Assembly (NCBI RefSeq): GCF_000497575.1
Contig: NZ_APJI01000013.1
Span: forward strand, 418,212 to 482,211
Direction: 5' to 3'
DNA length: 64,000 nt
DNA from: Afipia sp. OHSU_II-C1
GTDB lineage: Bacteria > Pseudomonadota > Alphaproteobacteria > Rhizobiales > Xanthobacteraceae
This document shows, piece after piece, positions 16,682 to 25,397 of the stretch. The translations under genes and the position numbers were made by a program. The first letter of the stretch is position 1. The number at the start of each line of letters is the position of its first letter. A model generated the notes under the pieces. It did no database searches, was not told the origin of the DNA, and saw nothing but the letters and a program-made list of their open reading frames with translations.

Positions 16682-17800
16682 ATGATGCAGAGGCCGAAGC
16701 CGCCGTTTCGCGCTGACCATGTCGGCAGCCTGCTGCGGCCGCAACGCATCAAAGAGGCGCGCGCGCGTTTCGCCAAGGGCGAGATCGCGGCCGCCGAATT
16801 GCAACGTCTTGAATCGCTTGAAATCGGCAAGATCGTCCAGAAGCAGAAACAGAATGGCCTGCGGCTCGCCACCGACGGCGAGTTTCGCCGCTCATGGTGG
16901 CATTTCGATTTTCTGAAACATCTCGACGGCTGCGCGCTACACAAGACCGACGGTATCCAGTTCAACGGGATGACCACGCGCGGCGAAAGCATCCGCGTCA
17001 CCGGCAAACTGGACTTTCCCGCCAGCCATCCGATGATCGAGCATTTCAAGCTGCTCAAGGACAAATGCGATCTGGCAGGCGTCGTTCCGAAGATGACGAT
17101 TCCCTCGCCGTCGCTGCTGCATTACCGCGGCGGCCGCAGTGCCATCTCCCAGGACGCCTATCCGGAGATCGATGACTTTTTCGTCGATCTGGCGAAGACC
17201 TATCGCAAGGCCGTGCAGGCATTCTACGATGCCGGCTGCCGCTATCTGCAGTTCGACGACACGGTGTGGGCCTATCTCTGCTCAGAGGATCAGAGGACGA
17301 AGCTGCGCGGACGCGGCGAGGACCCTGATGCGCTTCCGGCGGTCTATGCGCGCGTCATCAACTATGCGATTGCCGAGCGGCCCGCCGACATGACCATCAC
17401 CACGCATGTCTGCCGCGGTAATTTCCGCTCGACCTGGATTTCATCCGGCGGCTACGAGCCGGTGGCGGAGACGCTGCTGTCGCGGGTCAACTACGACGGC
17501 TACTTCCTCGAATACGATTCCGAGCGCGCGGGCGGCTTCGAGCCGCTGCGCTTCCTGCCCACGGGCAGCAAGATCGTGGTGCTCGGCCTCGTGACGTCGA
17601 AGACCGGCGCGCTTGAGACGAAAAATGACATCCGGCAGCGCGTGATGGAGGCGGCGAAGCTGGTTCCGCTCGATCAGCTGGCGCTGTCGCCGCAATGCGG
17701 CTTCGCCTCGACGGAGGAGGGCAACATCCTCACTGAAGACGAGCAGTGGGCGAAGCTGCGCCTGGTCGTCGATGTCGCGAACGAGGTCTGGGGCAGGTAG
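16682..17800 (+). CDS. Cobalamin-independent methionine synthase C-domain-like protein (MetE-C/YxjG type)
   Basis: About 372 residues forming one MetE C-terminal TIM barrel, half the length of full MetE. FRADHVGSLLRP opens the barrel. Zinc ligands can be seen as His and Cys in THVCRGNF and Cys in SPQCGFAS. Such proteins transfer methyl groups to thiols such as homocysteine, often with an unknown methyl donor. ATG 16682 and 16685 are both possible; GGAG sits six bases before the second. The gene stands alone between a divergent attachment-protein gene and a convergent fusion-protein gene. Confidence 0.88.
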   Translation: MMQRPKPPFRADHVGSLLRPQRIKEARARFAKGEIAAAELQRLESLEIGKIVQKQKQNGLRLATDGEFRRSWWHFDFLKHLDGCALHKTDGIQFNGMTTRGESIRVTGKLDFPASHPMIEHFKLLKDKCDLAGVVPKMTIPSPSLLHYRGGRSAISQDAYPEIDDFFVDLAKTYRKAVQAFYDAGCRYLQFDDTVWAYLCSEDQRTKLRGRGEDPDALPAVYARVINYAIAERPADMTITTHVCRGNFRSTWISSGGYEPVAETLLSRVNYDGYFLEYDSERAGGFEPLRFLPTGSKIVVLGLVTSKTGALETKNDIRQRVMEAAKLVPLDQLALSPQCGFASTEEGNILTEDEQWAKLRLVVDVANEVWGR

Positions 17801-17801
17801 T

Positions 17802-17831
17802 TCGCGAATGACTCTCGGCGATCATTCGCGA
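17802..17831. terminator. Hairpin between convergent genes
   Basis: TCGCGAATGA (17802-17811) pairs perfectly with TCATTCGCGA (17822-17831) around a ten-base loop. It lies between the MetE-C-like gene and the membrane-fusion gene, which converge. There is no U-run on either strand, so it may act as an mRNA 3' end stabiliser or a weak bidirectional stop. Confidence 0.5.
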
Positions 17832-17842
17832 TTCCAGCTTCC

Positions 17843-19075
17843 TCAGTGCCCGCTCAGCACCAGCGTCTTGACCGGAAGCAGCAGCGCCTGAATCCGCAGC
17901 AGCATGGCATGTACGATGCCCACAGCGTCGACCGCGTGCAGCCAGATGCGCTGGCCCGTGCTGGTGCCCTTGGCTGAGATCACATCGTGATTGCTGGTGT
18001 AGGCATTGGCGATGCAGCTGCTGCCGGGCGTCACGCCGTCGAGGCCGCCCTTGTAGATCGGCTCCATGAAGACGAGGATCGACCCCGGCCGTTGCGTCTG
18101 CTGCGCCTCGAGCAGTTGCTCACCGCCGCGGAACTGGCCGGCGGCGATGAAGTTCTGCACGCTGGTGACGACCATCGGGATGACGACCCACGGCTTTGAA
18201 ATGCAGGTGGCTTCGGCCACCATGCCGACCTTCATCACCTGGGCTTCGATCTGGCCGAACCCCGCCTGGAGCGAGCGCTGGCCTGCGCCTTCGGGAATGA
18301 GAACGCCGGCGGACCGGATCATCGGGTTGACGACATCGCCCGGCCGCAGGAAGAACTGCTCGACGCGGCCATCCACGCCGGCACGAATGCTGGTCTTGTT
18401 CAGATCCACCTGCGCTTCGGCCAGCGCGGCTTCCGCGCTTGCTTTCTCGGCGGGGAGCAGCGAGGTGATACGGATCACTGCGGATTGTTTTGACGCCATG
18501 ACCGCATCGAGCGAGCCCTGCCGCCCGGTCTGGATGACTTCAAGCTTTTCGATGTCCCGCTGCGGGACGATGCCGGGATTGCGCTTTTGCAACTCGCGCT
18601 TGACCTCGAGTTCATCGGTTGCCTGCTGCAGCGAGCTCTTGGCTTCCTGAATCTGGGCGTCGGCCTTCTGGACATCCGCCTGTGCCGCGATCATCGCGGC
18701 GTCGACCTCCGCGATCTTGCGCTGTGCCGTTTGCAGCGCCGCTTCCTGCTTCGAGCTGTCCAGCTTGAAGATGACGTCGCCCTTCTTGACCGGCGCACTG
18801 AAATCGACATTCACATCCGCGACGCGCCCGATTGTCTCGGGAACGAGCGGGACTGTCCGGTAATAAAGGGTCGCGCTGGTGGTGGACGGATGGAAATAGA
18901 AAATGACGGTGATCAGCGCCACGGTCAGCAACACGCACGCGGTGATGCCCCAGCGCAGTTCGTACCAGACGGAGAACAGCGTGATCTCCTTGCCGATCCG
19001 TTTTCCTTGCGCATAACGGCGATAAAGATAGTCAGGGAAGACCGTCAGCAGCGAACAGAGGATCAGCTCAAGCAT
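17843..19075 (-). CDS. HlyD/EmrA-type membrane-fusion protein
   Basis: 410 residues from ATG 19075. An N-terminal region with two hydrophobic segments (LILCSLLTVFPDYLY and ITACVLLTVALITVIFYF) anchors it in the inner membrane. A biotinyl-like half (DFSAPVKKGDVIFKLDSS) follows, then a long coiled-coil hairpin rich in Ala/Gln/Glu (about 150-260) and the second lipoyl half (IRAGVDGRVEQFFLRPGDVV). Such proteins bridge an inner-membrane transporter to the outer membrane. Two N-terminal hydrophobic segments are more than usual. It overlaps the upstream small membrane gene by 8 bases. No ABC or MFS pump is adjacent. Confidence 0.85.
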   Translation of the reverse strand: MLELILCSLLTVFPDYLYRRYAQGKRIGKEITLFSVWYELRWGITACVLLTVALITVIFYFHPSTTSATLYYRTVPLVPETIGRVADVNVDFSAPVKKGDVIFKLDSSKQEAALQTAQRKIAEVDAAMIAAQADVQKADAQIQEAKSSLQQATDELEVKRELQKRNPGIVPQRDIEKLEVIQTGRQGSLDAVMASKQSAVIRITSLLPAEKASAEAALAEAQVDLNKTSIRAGVDGRVEQFFLRPGDVVNPMIRSAGVLIPEGAGQRSLQAGFGQIEAQVMKVGMVAEATCISKPWVVIPMVVTSVQNFIAAGQFRGGEQLLEAQQTQRPGSILVFMEPIYKGGLDGVTPGSSCIANAYTSNHDVISAKGTSTGQRIWLHAVDAVGIVHAMLLRIQALLLPVKTLVLSGH

Positions 19076-19505
19076 GACGCGGCTCCTCGCTCTTGCCGGA
19101 TGCGTCCGCAGGAGGCGTGTGGGTGTTTTCAATCGTCGGCTCGGACGGGTCGGGATCGGGCGGAATTCCGGCCATTTTCTGAACCGAGCCTGCAATGCTG
19201 CGCAGCGGCGTGCTGAAATCGGGCAGATCGACCAGGGCAAGCAGCAGCGCGATCACCCAGAACAGGTGATTGTGCGTAAACAGCGCGAGCAGGCAGAGCA
19301 CGGCGACGATCTCGAACTGCAGCTTCTGTGACTTGTGCGCCATCCGCTCCGGCAGCGAATGGATTTGCAGATAGATGTTGCCGACGAACAGAATGGAGGC
19401 GAGCAGGATGATCCCGACGACCACCATCAGGACGTCGGTTTCGCCGGGCGCGGTGATGAAGGACGGGAGATGGTGCGGCGCGGCTGGATGAAGGGACTCA
19501 CTCAA
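19068..19505 (-). CDS. Small membrane protein partnered with the fusion protein
   Basis: 145 residues with two hydrophobic stretches (VLMVVVGIILLASILFVGNI and IVAVLCLLALFTHNHLFWVI) and a Pro/Glu-rich soluble tail. No family motif with a known job is recognised. Its stop overlaps the start of the downstream membrane-fusion gene by 8 bases, so the two are translated together and probably act together in an envelope export or stress system. Confidence 0.8.
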   Translation of the reverse strand: MSESLHPAAPHHLPSFITAPGETDVLMVVVGIILLASILFVGNIYLQIHSLPERMAHKSQKLQFEIVAVLCLLALFTHNHLFWVIALLLALVDLPDFSTPLRSIAGSVQKMAGIPPDPDPSEPTIENTHTPPADASGKSEEPRHA

Positions 19506-19820
19506 GGCAGGCTCCGCTTGCGAACATTGGGGTCAACATATGCAGAGATCAATCTTAACTATCGGCATGCCGAAAGTTCCATCCTTGCACAGGCATGGAA
19601 CTTCGCAAGAGCAAAGTGCGTGATGTTGATCTGGGTCATGGTCGAGGGAAGACGTGCGCTGTCATCCCACCGCGCGAAGCTTGTTCATCTTCACAGAGAG
19701 TGGGCATCGGTGATGCGTTGCCGCTCGTGCCATTTCGACATGGGCCATGCGCCCGATTGCCGTCACCATCCCGCCTTTTGCGCGGAGGTTCGCCACCATC
19801 TCGCCTTTGCGGCGCGATCG
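19506..19820. other. Intergenic region, 315 bp
   Basis: No gene is supported. It separates the small membrane gene, whose promoter must lie here, from the 3' end of the sigma factor gene. A direct repeat of about 16 bases, with core CACCATC[C/T]CGCCTTT, occurs twice near 19766-19809, about 28 bases apart, next to the sigma gene end. Short open frames in the region have no family resemblance. Confidence 0.5.
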
Positions 19821-20723
19821 TCAGTGATGCGTCGCGTCCGATCCGGAGATATTCAACAGTTCAACGACATGGCGCAGCTTGTCGGGATTGCGGGTGATGT
19901 AGATCTCGGTGATCTTTCCGTCCTCGATGGCAAACGCTGTGGTCTGGAAAATGTCATCGCGCTCATAGCTGACATAGCCCGGCAGGCCGTTGATACGCAT
20001 CGGGCGGAACAGATCGCGCGAGGGACGTCTGGCGAGTTTGCGCGAGAGACCCTGATACGCACGAAGCACGCGCTCCAGCCCGAGAATCGGATTGATGAAG
20101 GCGAGAACCTTGCCGCCGCCGTCGGAGCGCACCACCACGTTCTGGGCGAGGATCGCGCGCAGGGCGTTGGTGTCGCCGCTGCGCGAGGCGATGAAGAAGG
20201 CTTCGGCGATCCGGCTGCCTTCGTCGCGGGCCACAGTGTAGCGCGGCCGCGATTCCTGCACGTGCTTGCGCGCCCGCGCGGCGAGCTGGCGGACGGCGGC
20301 GGGTTCGCGCTCGACCGTGATGGCGACTTCATCCAGCGGAACGCCGAACACGTCGTGCAGCAGGAAGGCGGCGCGCTCCAGCGGCGACAGCCGCTCCAGC
20401 GCCAGCATCAGCGTCAATGTGAGATCGTCTTCATCCACGGTGTCTGGCTCCTCGATCATCGGTTCAGGGAGCCACGAACCGACATAGGTTTCGCGGCGCG
20501 ACCGCGCGGACTTCATGACATCGAGGCAGAGCCGCGTGACAATGCGGGAGAGAAAGGCTGGCGGTGCATCGACCGTGGCGAGGTCGATCTGCTGCCAGCG
20601 CAGCCACGCGTCCTGGACAACGTCTTCGGCCTCGGCCATCGAGCCGAGCATGCGATAGGCGAGACGCACCAGCCGGGGCCGATGCGTCTCGAAGATCGTT
20701 GTGCTGGCCTCAGGCCGCGACAC
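19821..20723 (-). CDS. ECF41 family RNA polymerase sigma factor with SnoaL-like tail
   Basis: 300 residues. Sigma region 2 (YRMLGSMAEAEDVVQDAWLRW) and region 4 (LSPLERAAFLLHDVFG, then VPLDEVAITVEREPAAVRQLAARAR) are followed by a C-terminal SnoaL-like domain of about 110 residues. The ECF41 hallmarks WLPEP (between regions 2 and 4) and NPDKL (near the end) are both present. In this group the tail tunes activity and replaces an anti-sigma factor. The preferred start is GTG 20723, with GGAAGG five bases upstream, so the gene overlaps the CMD gene by 14 bases. It is last in the operon. Confidence 0.93.
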   Translation of the reverse strand: MSRPEASTTIFETHRPRLVRLAYRMLGSMAEAEDVVQDAWLRWQQIDLATVDAPPAFLSRIVTRLCLDVMKSARSRRETYVGSWLPEPMIEEPDTVDEDDLTLTLMLALERLSPLERAAFLLHDVFGVPLDEVAITVEREPAAVRQLAARARKHVQESRPRYTVARDEGSRIAEAFFIASRSGDTNALRAILAQNVVVRSDGGGKVLAFINPILGLERVLRAYQGLSRKLARRPSRDLFRPMRINGLPGYVSYERDDIFQTTAFAIEDGKITEIYITRNPDKLRHVVELLNISGSDATHH

Positions 20724-21177
20724 GGCTGCCTTCCTTCGGGTGTGCGAGGCGGAAGGCGATGGCGAGCCGGTTCCATGCATTGATCGCGCCGATCAGCATG
20801 GTGAGATTGACCTGTTCGGCGTCGCTGAATTCGGCCTTCACGAGTTCATAATCCTTGTCCGGTGCGCCGGTGGCCGCAACCATCGTCAGGCTTTCGGTCC
20901 AGGCAAGCGCAGCCTGTTCGCGCGGCGTGTACAACGTGGATTCACGCCAGGCATTGAGCATGTAGAGCCGCATTTCAGTTTCGCCAGCCTTGCGCGCGTC
21001 GGTCGAATGCATGTGGATGCAGTAGGCGCAGCCGTTGATTTGCGAGGCACGCATCTTCACCAGTTCGATCAGGCTGTGCTCGAGGCCGCTGGCTTTGATG
21101 GCGGCTTCGAGCGCCGTCATCGCCTTGTAGGCATCGGGGGCCAGCTTGAACGGCAATTCCTTCAGTCGTGCGGTCAT
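20710..21177 (-). CDS. Carboxymuconolactone decarboxylase/AhpD-like protein
   Basis: 155 residues of the CMD fold. The redox motif is in QINGCAYCIHMHSTDARKAG, a CxxCxxxH arrangement like AhpD, so a peroxidase or disulfide-reductase role is more likely than decarboxylation. CMD proteins are the commonest partners of ECF41 sigma factors. The gene overlaps the sigma gene by 14 bases and follows the cupin gene by 41. It probably protects against an organic or oxidative stress sensed by this cluster. Confidence 0.92.
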   Translation of the reverse strand: MTARLKELPFKLAPDAYKAMTALEAAIKASGLEHSLIELVKMRASQINGCAYCIHMHSTDARKAGETEMRLYMLNAWRESTLYTPREQAALAWTESLTMVAATGAPDKDYELVKAEFSDAEQVNLTMLIGAINAWNRLAIAFRLAHPKEGSRVAA

Positions 21178-21218
21178 GGAAGTCTCCTGTGGGATGGATA
21201 TGAGATTAGCTGTTGGCG

Positions 21219-21635
21219 TTACTTGGTGTAAGGCAGAACGAGGTTTGTCTCGCTGGTATCGACGACAAACACCGCGAGCAGGCTTGCCGGCTCGGTATTG
21301 CTTGCATTTGCGCTGACGGCGTGACGGTCGCCCGGCATCTCGGCGAAGTTCTCGCCCGCGCGATAGGTCTTTTCCGGTCCGTCGTTCACCTTGCTGCGGA
21401 TCGCTCCCTTCAGCACGGTGGCGTAAATGAAGGCGGAGGACGGATGGGTGTGGGCGGCTGACGAGCCGCCGGGCTGGTACTCGACCAGCACGCCTTTCAT
21501 GCTCTTGCCTTTCACATTCGGAAGCACGTGATCGAAAACCACCGTGATTTTGGCGTCTTTGCCGGCGTCATGGGCCGACGCTCCGCTGACGAGCAACAGC
21601 CCGAACGCTGCGGAGCAGAGAAGTGACTTGAACAT
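21219..21635 (-). CDS. Secreted cupin-domain protein
   Basis: 138 residues with a signal peptide (MFKSLLCSAAFGLLLVSGASA-H, cleavage near residue 21), so it acts in the periplasm. The single cupin barrel carries metal ligands in SSAAHTHPSSAFIY (two His) and MPGDRHAVSANAS. Cupins of this type often bind Mn, Fe or Zn and may hold a small organic ligand. It lies between the epimerase and CMD genes of the ECF41 operon. Start ATG 21635 is set by the signal peptide. Confidence 0.85.
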   Translation of the reverse strand: MFKSLLCSAAFGLLLVSGASAHDAGKDAKITVVFDHVLPNVKGKSMKGVLVEYQPGGSSAAHTHPSSAFIYATVLKGAIRSKVNDGPEKTYRAGENFAEMPGDRHAVSANASNTEPASLLAVFVVDTSETNLVLPYTK

Positions 21636-21664
21636 TTTGTCTCCTGTTGGGGTTGGTATTTCGG

Positions 21665-22420
21665 TTACGCAGCGGCGGTCTGGTCGCGGCGCAGCCATTC
21701 ATCGAATGTGATCTTGCCGAGACGCGCGCCGGCATCCGGCGTCAGCGAGCGGTCATCGACCGCGATTCCGAAATAGCGTGCGGCGGGATCGGTGATGACT
21801 TCTTTCCGGTCTTTCTTCGCGGCGAGGTACGTCCGGATCAGCTGATCCATCGGAAAGGACTCCGGACCCGCGACCTCGATCATTCCCTTGCCGGGAGAGA
21901 GCGCTGCGTCGACGACGGCGGCGGCGACATCGTCGGCCGCCATCGGCTGGATGCGCGCGGGCGGAACGTGGAGGGTCTCTCCCTGCGTTGCGGACTGTGC
22001 GATGCCGCCGACAAATTCGAAGAACTGCGTGGCGCGCACGATGGTGTAGGGAACGCCCGAATTTTCGATGGCGCGCTCCTGCGCCAGCTTGGCGCCGAAG
22101 TATCCAAACTCGGTCAGGCGCTCGGTGCCGACCACCGACAGCGCGACATGAAGCTTCACGCCCGCAGCCTTTTCCGCTGCGAAGATGTTGCGTCCTGCCG
22201 CCTCAAAAAAGGCCATCGCTGCATCGGTTTCGAACGAGGGAGAGTTCGCCACGTCGACAACGACATCCGCACCCGCGAATGCGTCCTTCAGTCCCTCGCC
22301 GGTGACGGTATTCACGCCGGTCGAGGGCGATGCTGCCAGAACGTCATGGCCGCGCTGTCGCAACTGGCTAACCACTCGCGATCCGATCAGGCCGGAACCT
22401 CCGATAACGACAATCTTCAT
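21665..22420 (-). CDS. NAD(P)-binding SDR/NmrA-like protein (epimerase-type)
   Basis: 251 residues. The Rossmann motif GGSGLIGSRV is at residues 7-16, and the NmrA/atypical SDR layout (VALSVVGTERL, YFGAKLAQE) follows without a classical YxxxK site. Such proteins are typical ECF41 partners (the oxidoreductase/epimerase of the so-called COE set). It is first in the operon, about 120 bases downstream of a strong ECF41-type promoter. The substrate is unknown. Confidence 0.88.
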   Translation of the reverse strand: MKIVVIGGSGLIGSRVVSQLRQRGHDVLAASPSTGVNTVTGEGLKDAFAGADVVVDVANSPSFETDAAMAFFEAAGRNIFAAEKAAGVKLHVALSVVGTERLTEFGYFGAKLAQERAIENSGVPYTIVRATQFFEFVGGIAQSATQGETLHVPPARIQPMAADDVAAAVVDAALSPGKGMIEVAGPESFPMDQLIRTYLAAKKDRKEVITDPAARYFGIAVDDRSLTPDAGARLGKITFDEWLRRDQTAAA

Positions 22421-22538
22421 GATGGCCTCCTGTTTGCCGCGATAAGCGGCGGTTGATGACGGAACTGCATGAAAATCCTCGGGTTCCGGCGGGTTTGTCG
22501 CCGTGGCCGTCAGGTTCTTTCTGCACCTTCGCCATCAA

Positions 22539-22566
22539 GACGAGGCAGCAGGGGCCGGATGTGACA
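22539..22566 (-). promoter_or_regulatory. ECF41-type promoter for the epimerase-cupin-CMD-sigma operon
   Basis: On the minus strand TGTCACA (22566-22560) is followed after 17 bases by CGTC (22542-22539). From memory of published work on ECF41 sigma factors, the conserved promoter is TGTCACA at -35 and CGTC at -10 with a spacer of 16-17. The site faces the epimerase gene and leaves a leader of about 110 bases. Because the sigma gene is in the same operon, positive autoregulation is expected. Confidence 0.85.
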
Positions 22567-22713
22567 TCGCCCGAAAGATTTTTCTGGAAGGGCGGAAACG
22601 GGCGTAATTTGAATAGCTTCGGTTCGATGGCCTGATAGGAGGCAAATACGTCATTTTGGCCGGCCCCTCTGGCGCGTAGGTCTGGTCCGGCTTTTTTGAT
22701 GACGGAGCGAGCC

Positions 22714-23433
22714 ATGAAAGACCTGCTGACCAACATCCTCGACGCCCATGGCGGCATCGACCGCTGGAATTCATTCCGGAAGGTCGAGGCGACCATCGTG
22801 TCCGGTGGTGAACTGTGGGGCATGAAGGGTCTGGTGCAGGACCCCAACCCGCGCCGCATGACGGTCTCGCTGCACGAGGAGTTCGCGTCGGTCACGCCGT
22901 TTGGCGCCGCCGACCAGCGCACCAGCTTCACGCCGGATCGCATCGCCATCGAAAAGCTCGACGGAACGGTGGTGGCCGAGCGCCGCGATCCGCGGGCGCT
23001 GTTCGACGGACACGAGAAGCTGACGCCGTGGGGACCGCTGCATCGCGCCTATTTCAACGGCTACGCGCTGTGGACTTATCTGACCACGCCGTTTCACCTC
23101 GTGATGAAAGGCGTCGAGGTCTCCGAGCTTGAGCCATGGCGCGAAGGCAACGAGACATGGCGTGTGGTCCGTGCGCGCTTTCCGAAATCCATCGCCACCC
23201 ACAGCGACATTCAGGACTTTTTCTTCGGTGAGGATTTCCTGCTGCGGCGGCACGATTACAATGTCGATGTCGCGGGCGGCTTCGACGCGGCCCAGCATGT
23301 GTTCAATTACATCGAGGCGGATGGGATCAAGCTGCCGTCAAAGCGGCTCGCTTATACGCGTGGCCCCGACCATCGGGCTGCGCTCGATCCGCTGATGGTC
23401 TCCATCGATATCAGCGACGTGCATTTCAGCTAA
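22714..23433 (+). CDS. Conserved hypothetical protein, divergent from the ECF41 operon
   Basis: 239 residues from ATG 22714 (GGAG six bases upstream). It starts LLTNILDAHGGIDRWNSF and goes on with mostly beta-strand segments (EATIVSGGELWGMKG, RMTVSLHEEF) ending VSIDISDVHFS. There is no signal peptide and no membrane segment. The strand pattern resembles lipoprotein-carrier-like (LolA fold) sheets, but this is only a guess. Being divergent from the sigma operon, it may belong to the same stress response. Function unknown. Confidence 0.75.
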   Translation: MKDLLTNILDAHGGIDRWNSFRKVEATIVSGGELWGMKGLVQDPNPRRMTVSLHEEFASVTPFGAADQRTSFTPDRIAIEKLDGTVVAERRDPRALFDGHEKLTPWGPLHRAYFNGYALWTYLTTPFHLVMKGVEVSELEPWREGNETWRVVRARFPKSIATHSDIQDFFFGEDFLLRRHDYNVDVAGGFDAAQHVFNYIEADGIKLPSKRLAYTRGPDHRAALDPLMVSIDISDVHFS

Positions 23434-23446
23434 GGGCGCGACCCGC

Positions 23447-23854
23447 TTAGTCCATCTGGCTGAGGCGCATCATTTCAAAACCCTGGCCGTCCAGCAGCAC
23501 AAGTTTTCGCTGCACCTGATCGACGCGCCATGCGCGCACTTTTTCCAGAGTGGCGTGGAATTTCGATTCCTGCTTCATGACGGCGGGGGAACATGCCATC
23601 CGCGTGCTCGCCATCGGCAGGAACTTGATCGTTGTTGCGTCGAACTTTGCCGAGCCTGCGTAACGGTTGCAGCCGCCCATGCCTGTGACCATGCCGTCGT
23701 CGCCAATTTCCAGCGTGGTTTGCAGCCGGTCGATCACGCCGCCGCCATCGATGTCTTCGGCCCGCCACTTGCCCGTCGGCGCCGCGGAACCGGCAGCGAC
23801 CAATCCGGTCAGCAGAGCCGTGAGAACCGCGAGAGCAGTGAAGCGTGTAGACAT
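23447..23854 (-). CDS. META-domain (HslJ-like) secreted protein
   Basis: 135 residues with a signal peptide (MSTRFTALAVLTALLTGLVAAGSA) and a small beta domain with GDDGMVTGMGGCNRYAGSA and MASTRMACSPAVM. The paired motifs (GxxGCNxYxG and TxMAC) are the META/HslJ signature; the two cysteines could form a disulfide in the periplasm. HslJ proteins are linked to heat and drug stress. ATG 23854 has GGGA five bases upstream; ATG 23857 and 23869 are alternatives. Confidence 0.83.
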   Translation of the reverse strand: MSTRFTALAVLTALLTGLVAAGSAAPTGKWRAEDIDGGGVIDRLQTTLEIGDDGMVTGMGGCNRYAGSAKFDATTIKFLPMASTRMACSPAVMKQESKFHATLEKVRAWRVDQVQRKLVLLDGQGFEMMRLSQMD

Positions 23855-23878
23855 CATGATCCCGATCATTGGCAGTTC

Positions 23879-24754
23879 TCACCCCGGAACGAGTACCCTG
23901 CGCAGCTTTCTCAGTATCCGCTGCCACAACGGCTTCGCCCGGATGTCCGTACTATAGGAGCTCCACCACAGATCTTCATCAGCGGGCCGCGCCGATCCCG
24001 GATTTTCCCGGTCCAGATTCACGGCGGCCTGATCGAACTTGTTCCATTCCTCGCGGAATTCTTCCGGCGACCAGAAGTACTGGTGTCCCCATCGATTGGA
24101 AACATCCTTGCTGCCCAGCCGCGCGCCCTGAACCTGCTCGCGTGTGGCGGTGCGGTCGAACCCCAGCCGCTTGTAGTGCCACAGAACCAGTTCATCGCGC
24201 GCAGGCAATGTCAGGCGCCCCGCCGGGCGAGCATAATGGCGGCCCATTCCGAAATTCGTTTCATTCAGGGCATCGGGATTGAAGATGCTCAGTTTGCTGA
24301 ACAGCGCCGAGGGCTGGCCGCGATTGATCCGGTCGATCAACCGTCCTTCATCGTTCGGCATCTCGGCGGCGATCATGTCGAATCCGAAAGCCGGGATAAA
24401 CGTCACCCCGCTTTGCTGCTGCGCGGCGAGGTAGGAACGCATCGGTATTCCGGGCACCCAGAGATGTTCATCGATGGCGGTGATGATGACCCAGTCGGCC
24501 TGTCCGCGGCTTTCCTTCCAGACTTCGTTCTGCATCGCCGAATGGGAGGCCACGAACGACTCCGGGTCCGTGCGCGTGAACGAACGCAACTCCACTTTGG
24601 GATGCGCGCGCAGAATGTCCAGCGAGCCGTCGGTCGAGCCGTCGTCGTAAACGACGTAACGATCCACCCACGGATCGTAGTGCCGGAAGAAAAAGCCGAG
24701 CATATCGGCTTCGTCCCAGCACACGGTGTAGAGGTGAACGGTCGGACGCGGCAT
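23879..24754 (-). CDS. Glycosyltransferase family 2-like protein
   Basis: 291 residues. It starts VHLYTVCWDEADMLGFFFRHYDPWVDRYVVYDDGSTDGS, the nucleotide-sugar-binding part of the GT-A fold. A DEHLW motif (ITAIDEHLW) takes the place of the usual DxD. The later region (LPARDELVLWHYKRLGF) fits the family of glycan-modifying transferases with a retained His. It is last in a four-gene operon with sugar biosynthesis genes, 8 bases after the acetyltransferase, so it may add the sugar those enzymes make. Confidence 0.82.
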   Translation of the reverse strand: MPRPTVHLYTVCWDEADMLGFFFRHYDPWVDRYVVYDDGSTDGSLDILRAHPKVELRSFTRTDPESFVASHSAMQNEVWKESRGQADWVIITAIDEHLWVPGIPMRSYLAAQQQSGVTFIPAFGFDMIAAEMPNDEGRLIDRINRGQPSALFSKLSIFNPDALNETNFGMGRHYARPAGRLTLPARDELVLWHYKRLGFDRTATREQVQGARLGSKDVSNRWGHQYFWSPEEFREEWNKFDQAAVNLDRENPGSARPADEDLWWSSYSTDIRAKPLWQRILRKLRRVLVPG

Positions 24755-24761
24755 GCGCTGT

Positions 24762-25397
24762 TCAGTTTCCGGTTTGCTGCGGCATGGGCCGTGCGGGATT
24801 TCCGGCGACGACAGCGCCGGCAGCAACATCGCACGTGACCACCGCACCCGCGCCGACCACGGCATTTTCACCGATAACGATTTTCGGCAGAACGACTGCG
24901 CCCGCGCCGATCAGCACGCCGGATGCGAGGGTCACGTTTCCGCCAATGACGGCGCCGGGTCCGATCGACACAAACGTACCGGCCTCCAGATCATGGCCGA
25001 TGAGGGCGCCGCGGTTGAGAAAGCCGAACGCTCCGACACGCACGCGGCTTCCCACGACGCATCCCGCATTGACGTAGCTTCCATCTCCCAATTCCAGGGC
25101 GCGCGGCAGGATCGCGGTCGGATCGATCAGCGTGAAGGGTGTCTTCAATCCCAGCCTTGCGGCTTCTTCAAATGCGGTTCTCCGGTTGCCGGGAGAGAAG
25201 AGCGGCACGAGATAGGGGAGAGAAAGCAGTTCGGCGGAAACCTTGTCGGCCTCGGTGACGGGTATGCCGTTTGACAGTTGGGAAGGTGCCGGCCGGTTGC
25301 TGATGCCGGCCGCAATTATCGTACCGGCACGATGAAGGCTTTCCTCGACGTCCGCGACGACGGGGGACCCAGTGCCGAAAAGGACGATACGCGTCAC
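24762..25397 (-). CDS. Sugar O/N-acetyltransferase, PglD/NeuD-like
   Basis: 211 residues starting with GTG. The N-terminal Rossmann-like half (IVLFGTGSPVVADVEESL) is followed by a left-handed beta helix of hexapeptide repeats (from about residue 90: GDGSYVNAGCVVGSRVRVGA) with the likely catalytic His in LIGHDLEAGTF. This is the PglD/NeuD plan, which acetylates amino sugars from acetyl-CoA. The GTG overlaps the aminotransferase stop (GTGA). In context it would acetylate the amino group added by the preceding enzyme. Confidence 0.85.
   Translation of the reverse strand: MTRIVLFGTGSPVVADVEESLHRAGTIIAAGISNRPAPSQLSNGIPVTEADKVSAELLSLPYLVPLFSPGNRRTAFEEAARLGLKTPFTLIDPTAILPRALELGDGSYVNAGCVVGSRVRVGAFGFLNRGALIGHDLEAGTFVSIGPGAVIGGNVTLASGVLIGAGAVVLPKIVIGENAVVGAGAVVTCDVAAGAVVAGNPARPMPQQTGN

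Noticed and set aside
19713..19754. CxxCH-like haem motif (MRCRSCH) in a plus-strand frame
   Set aside because: No signal peptide, no further cytochrome features and no ribosome site; the motif is probably chance in the gap downstream of the sigma gene.
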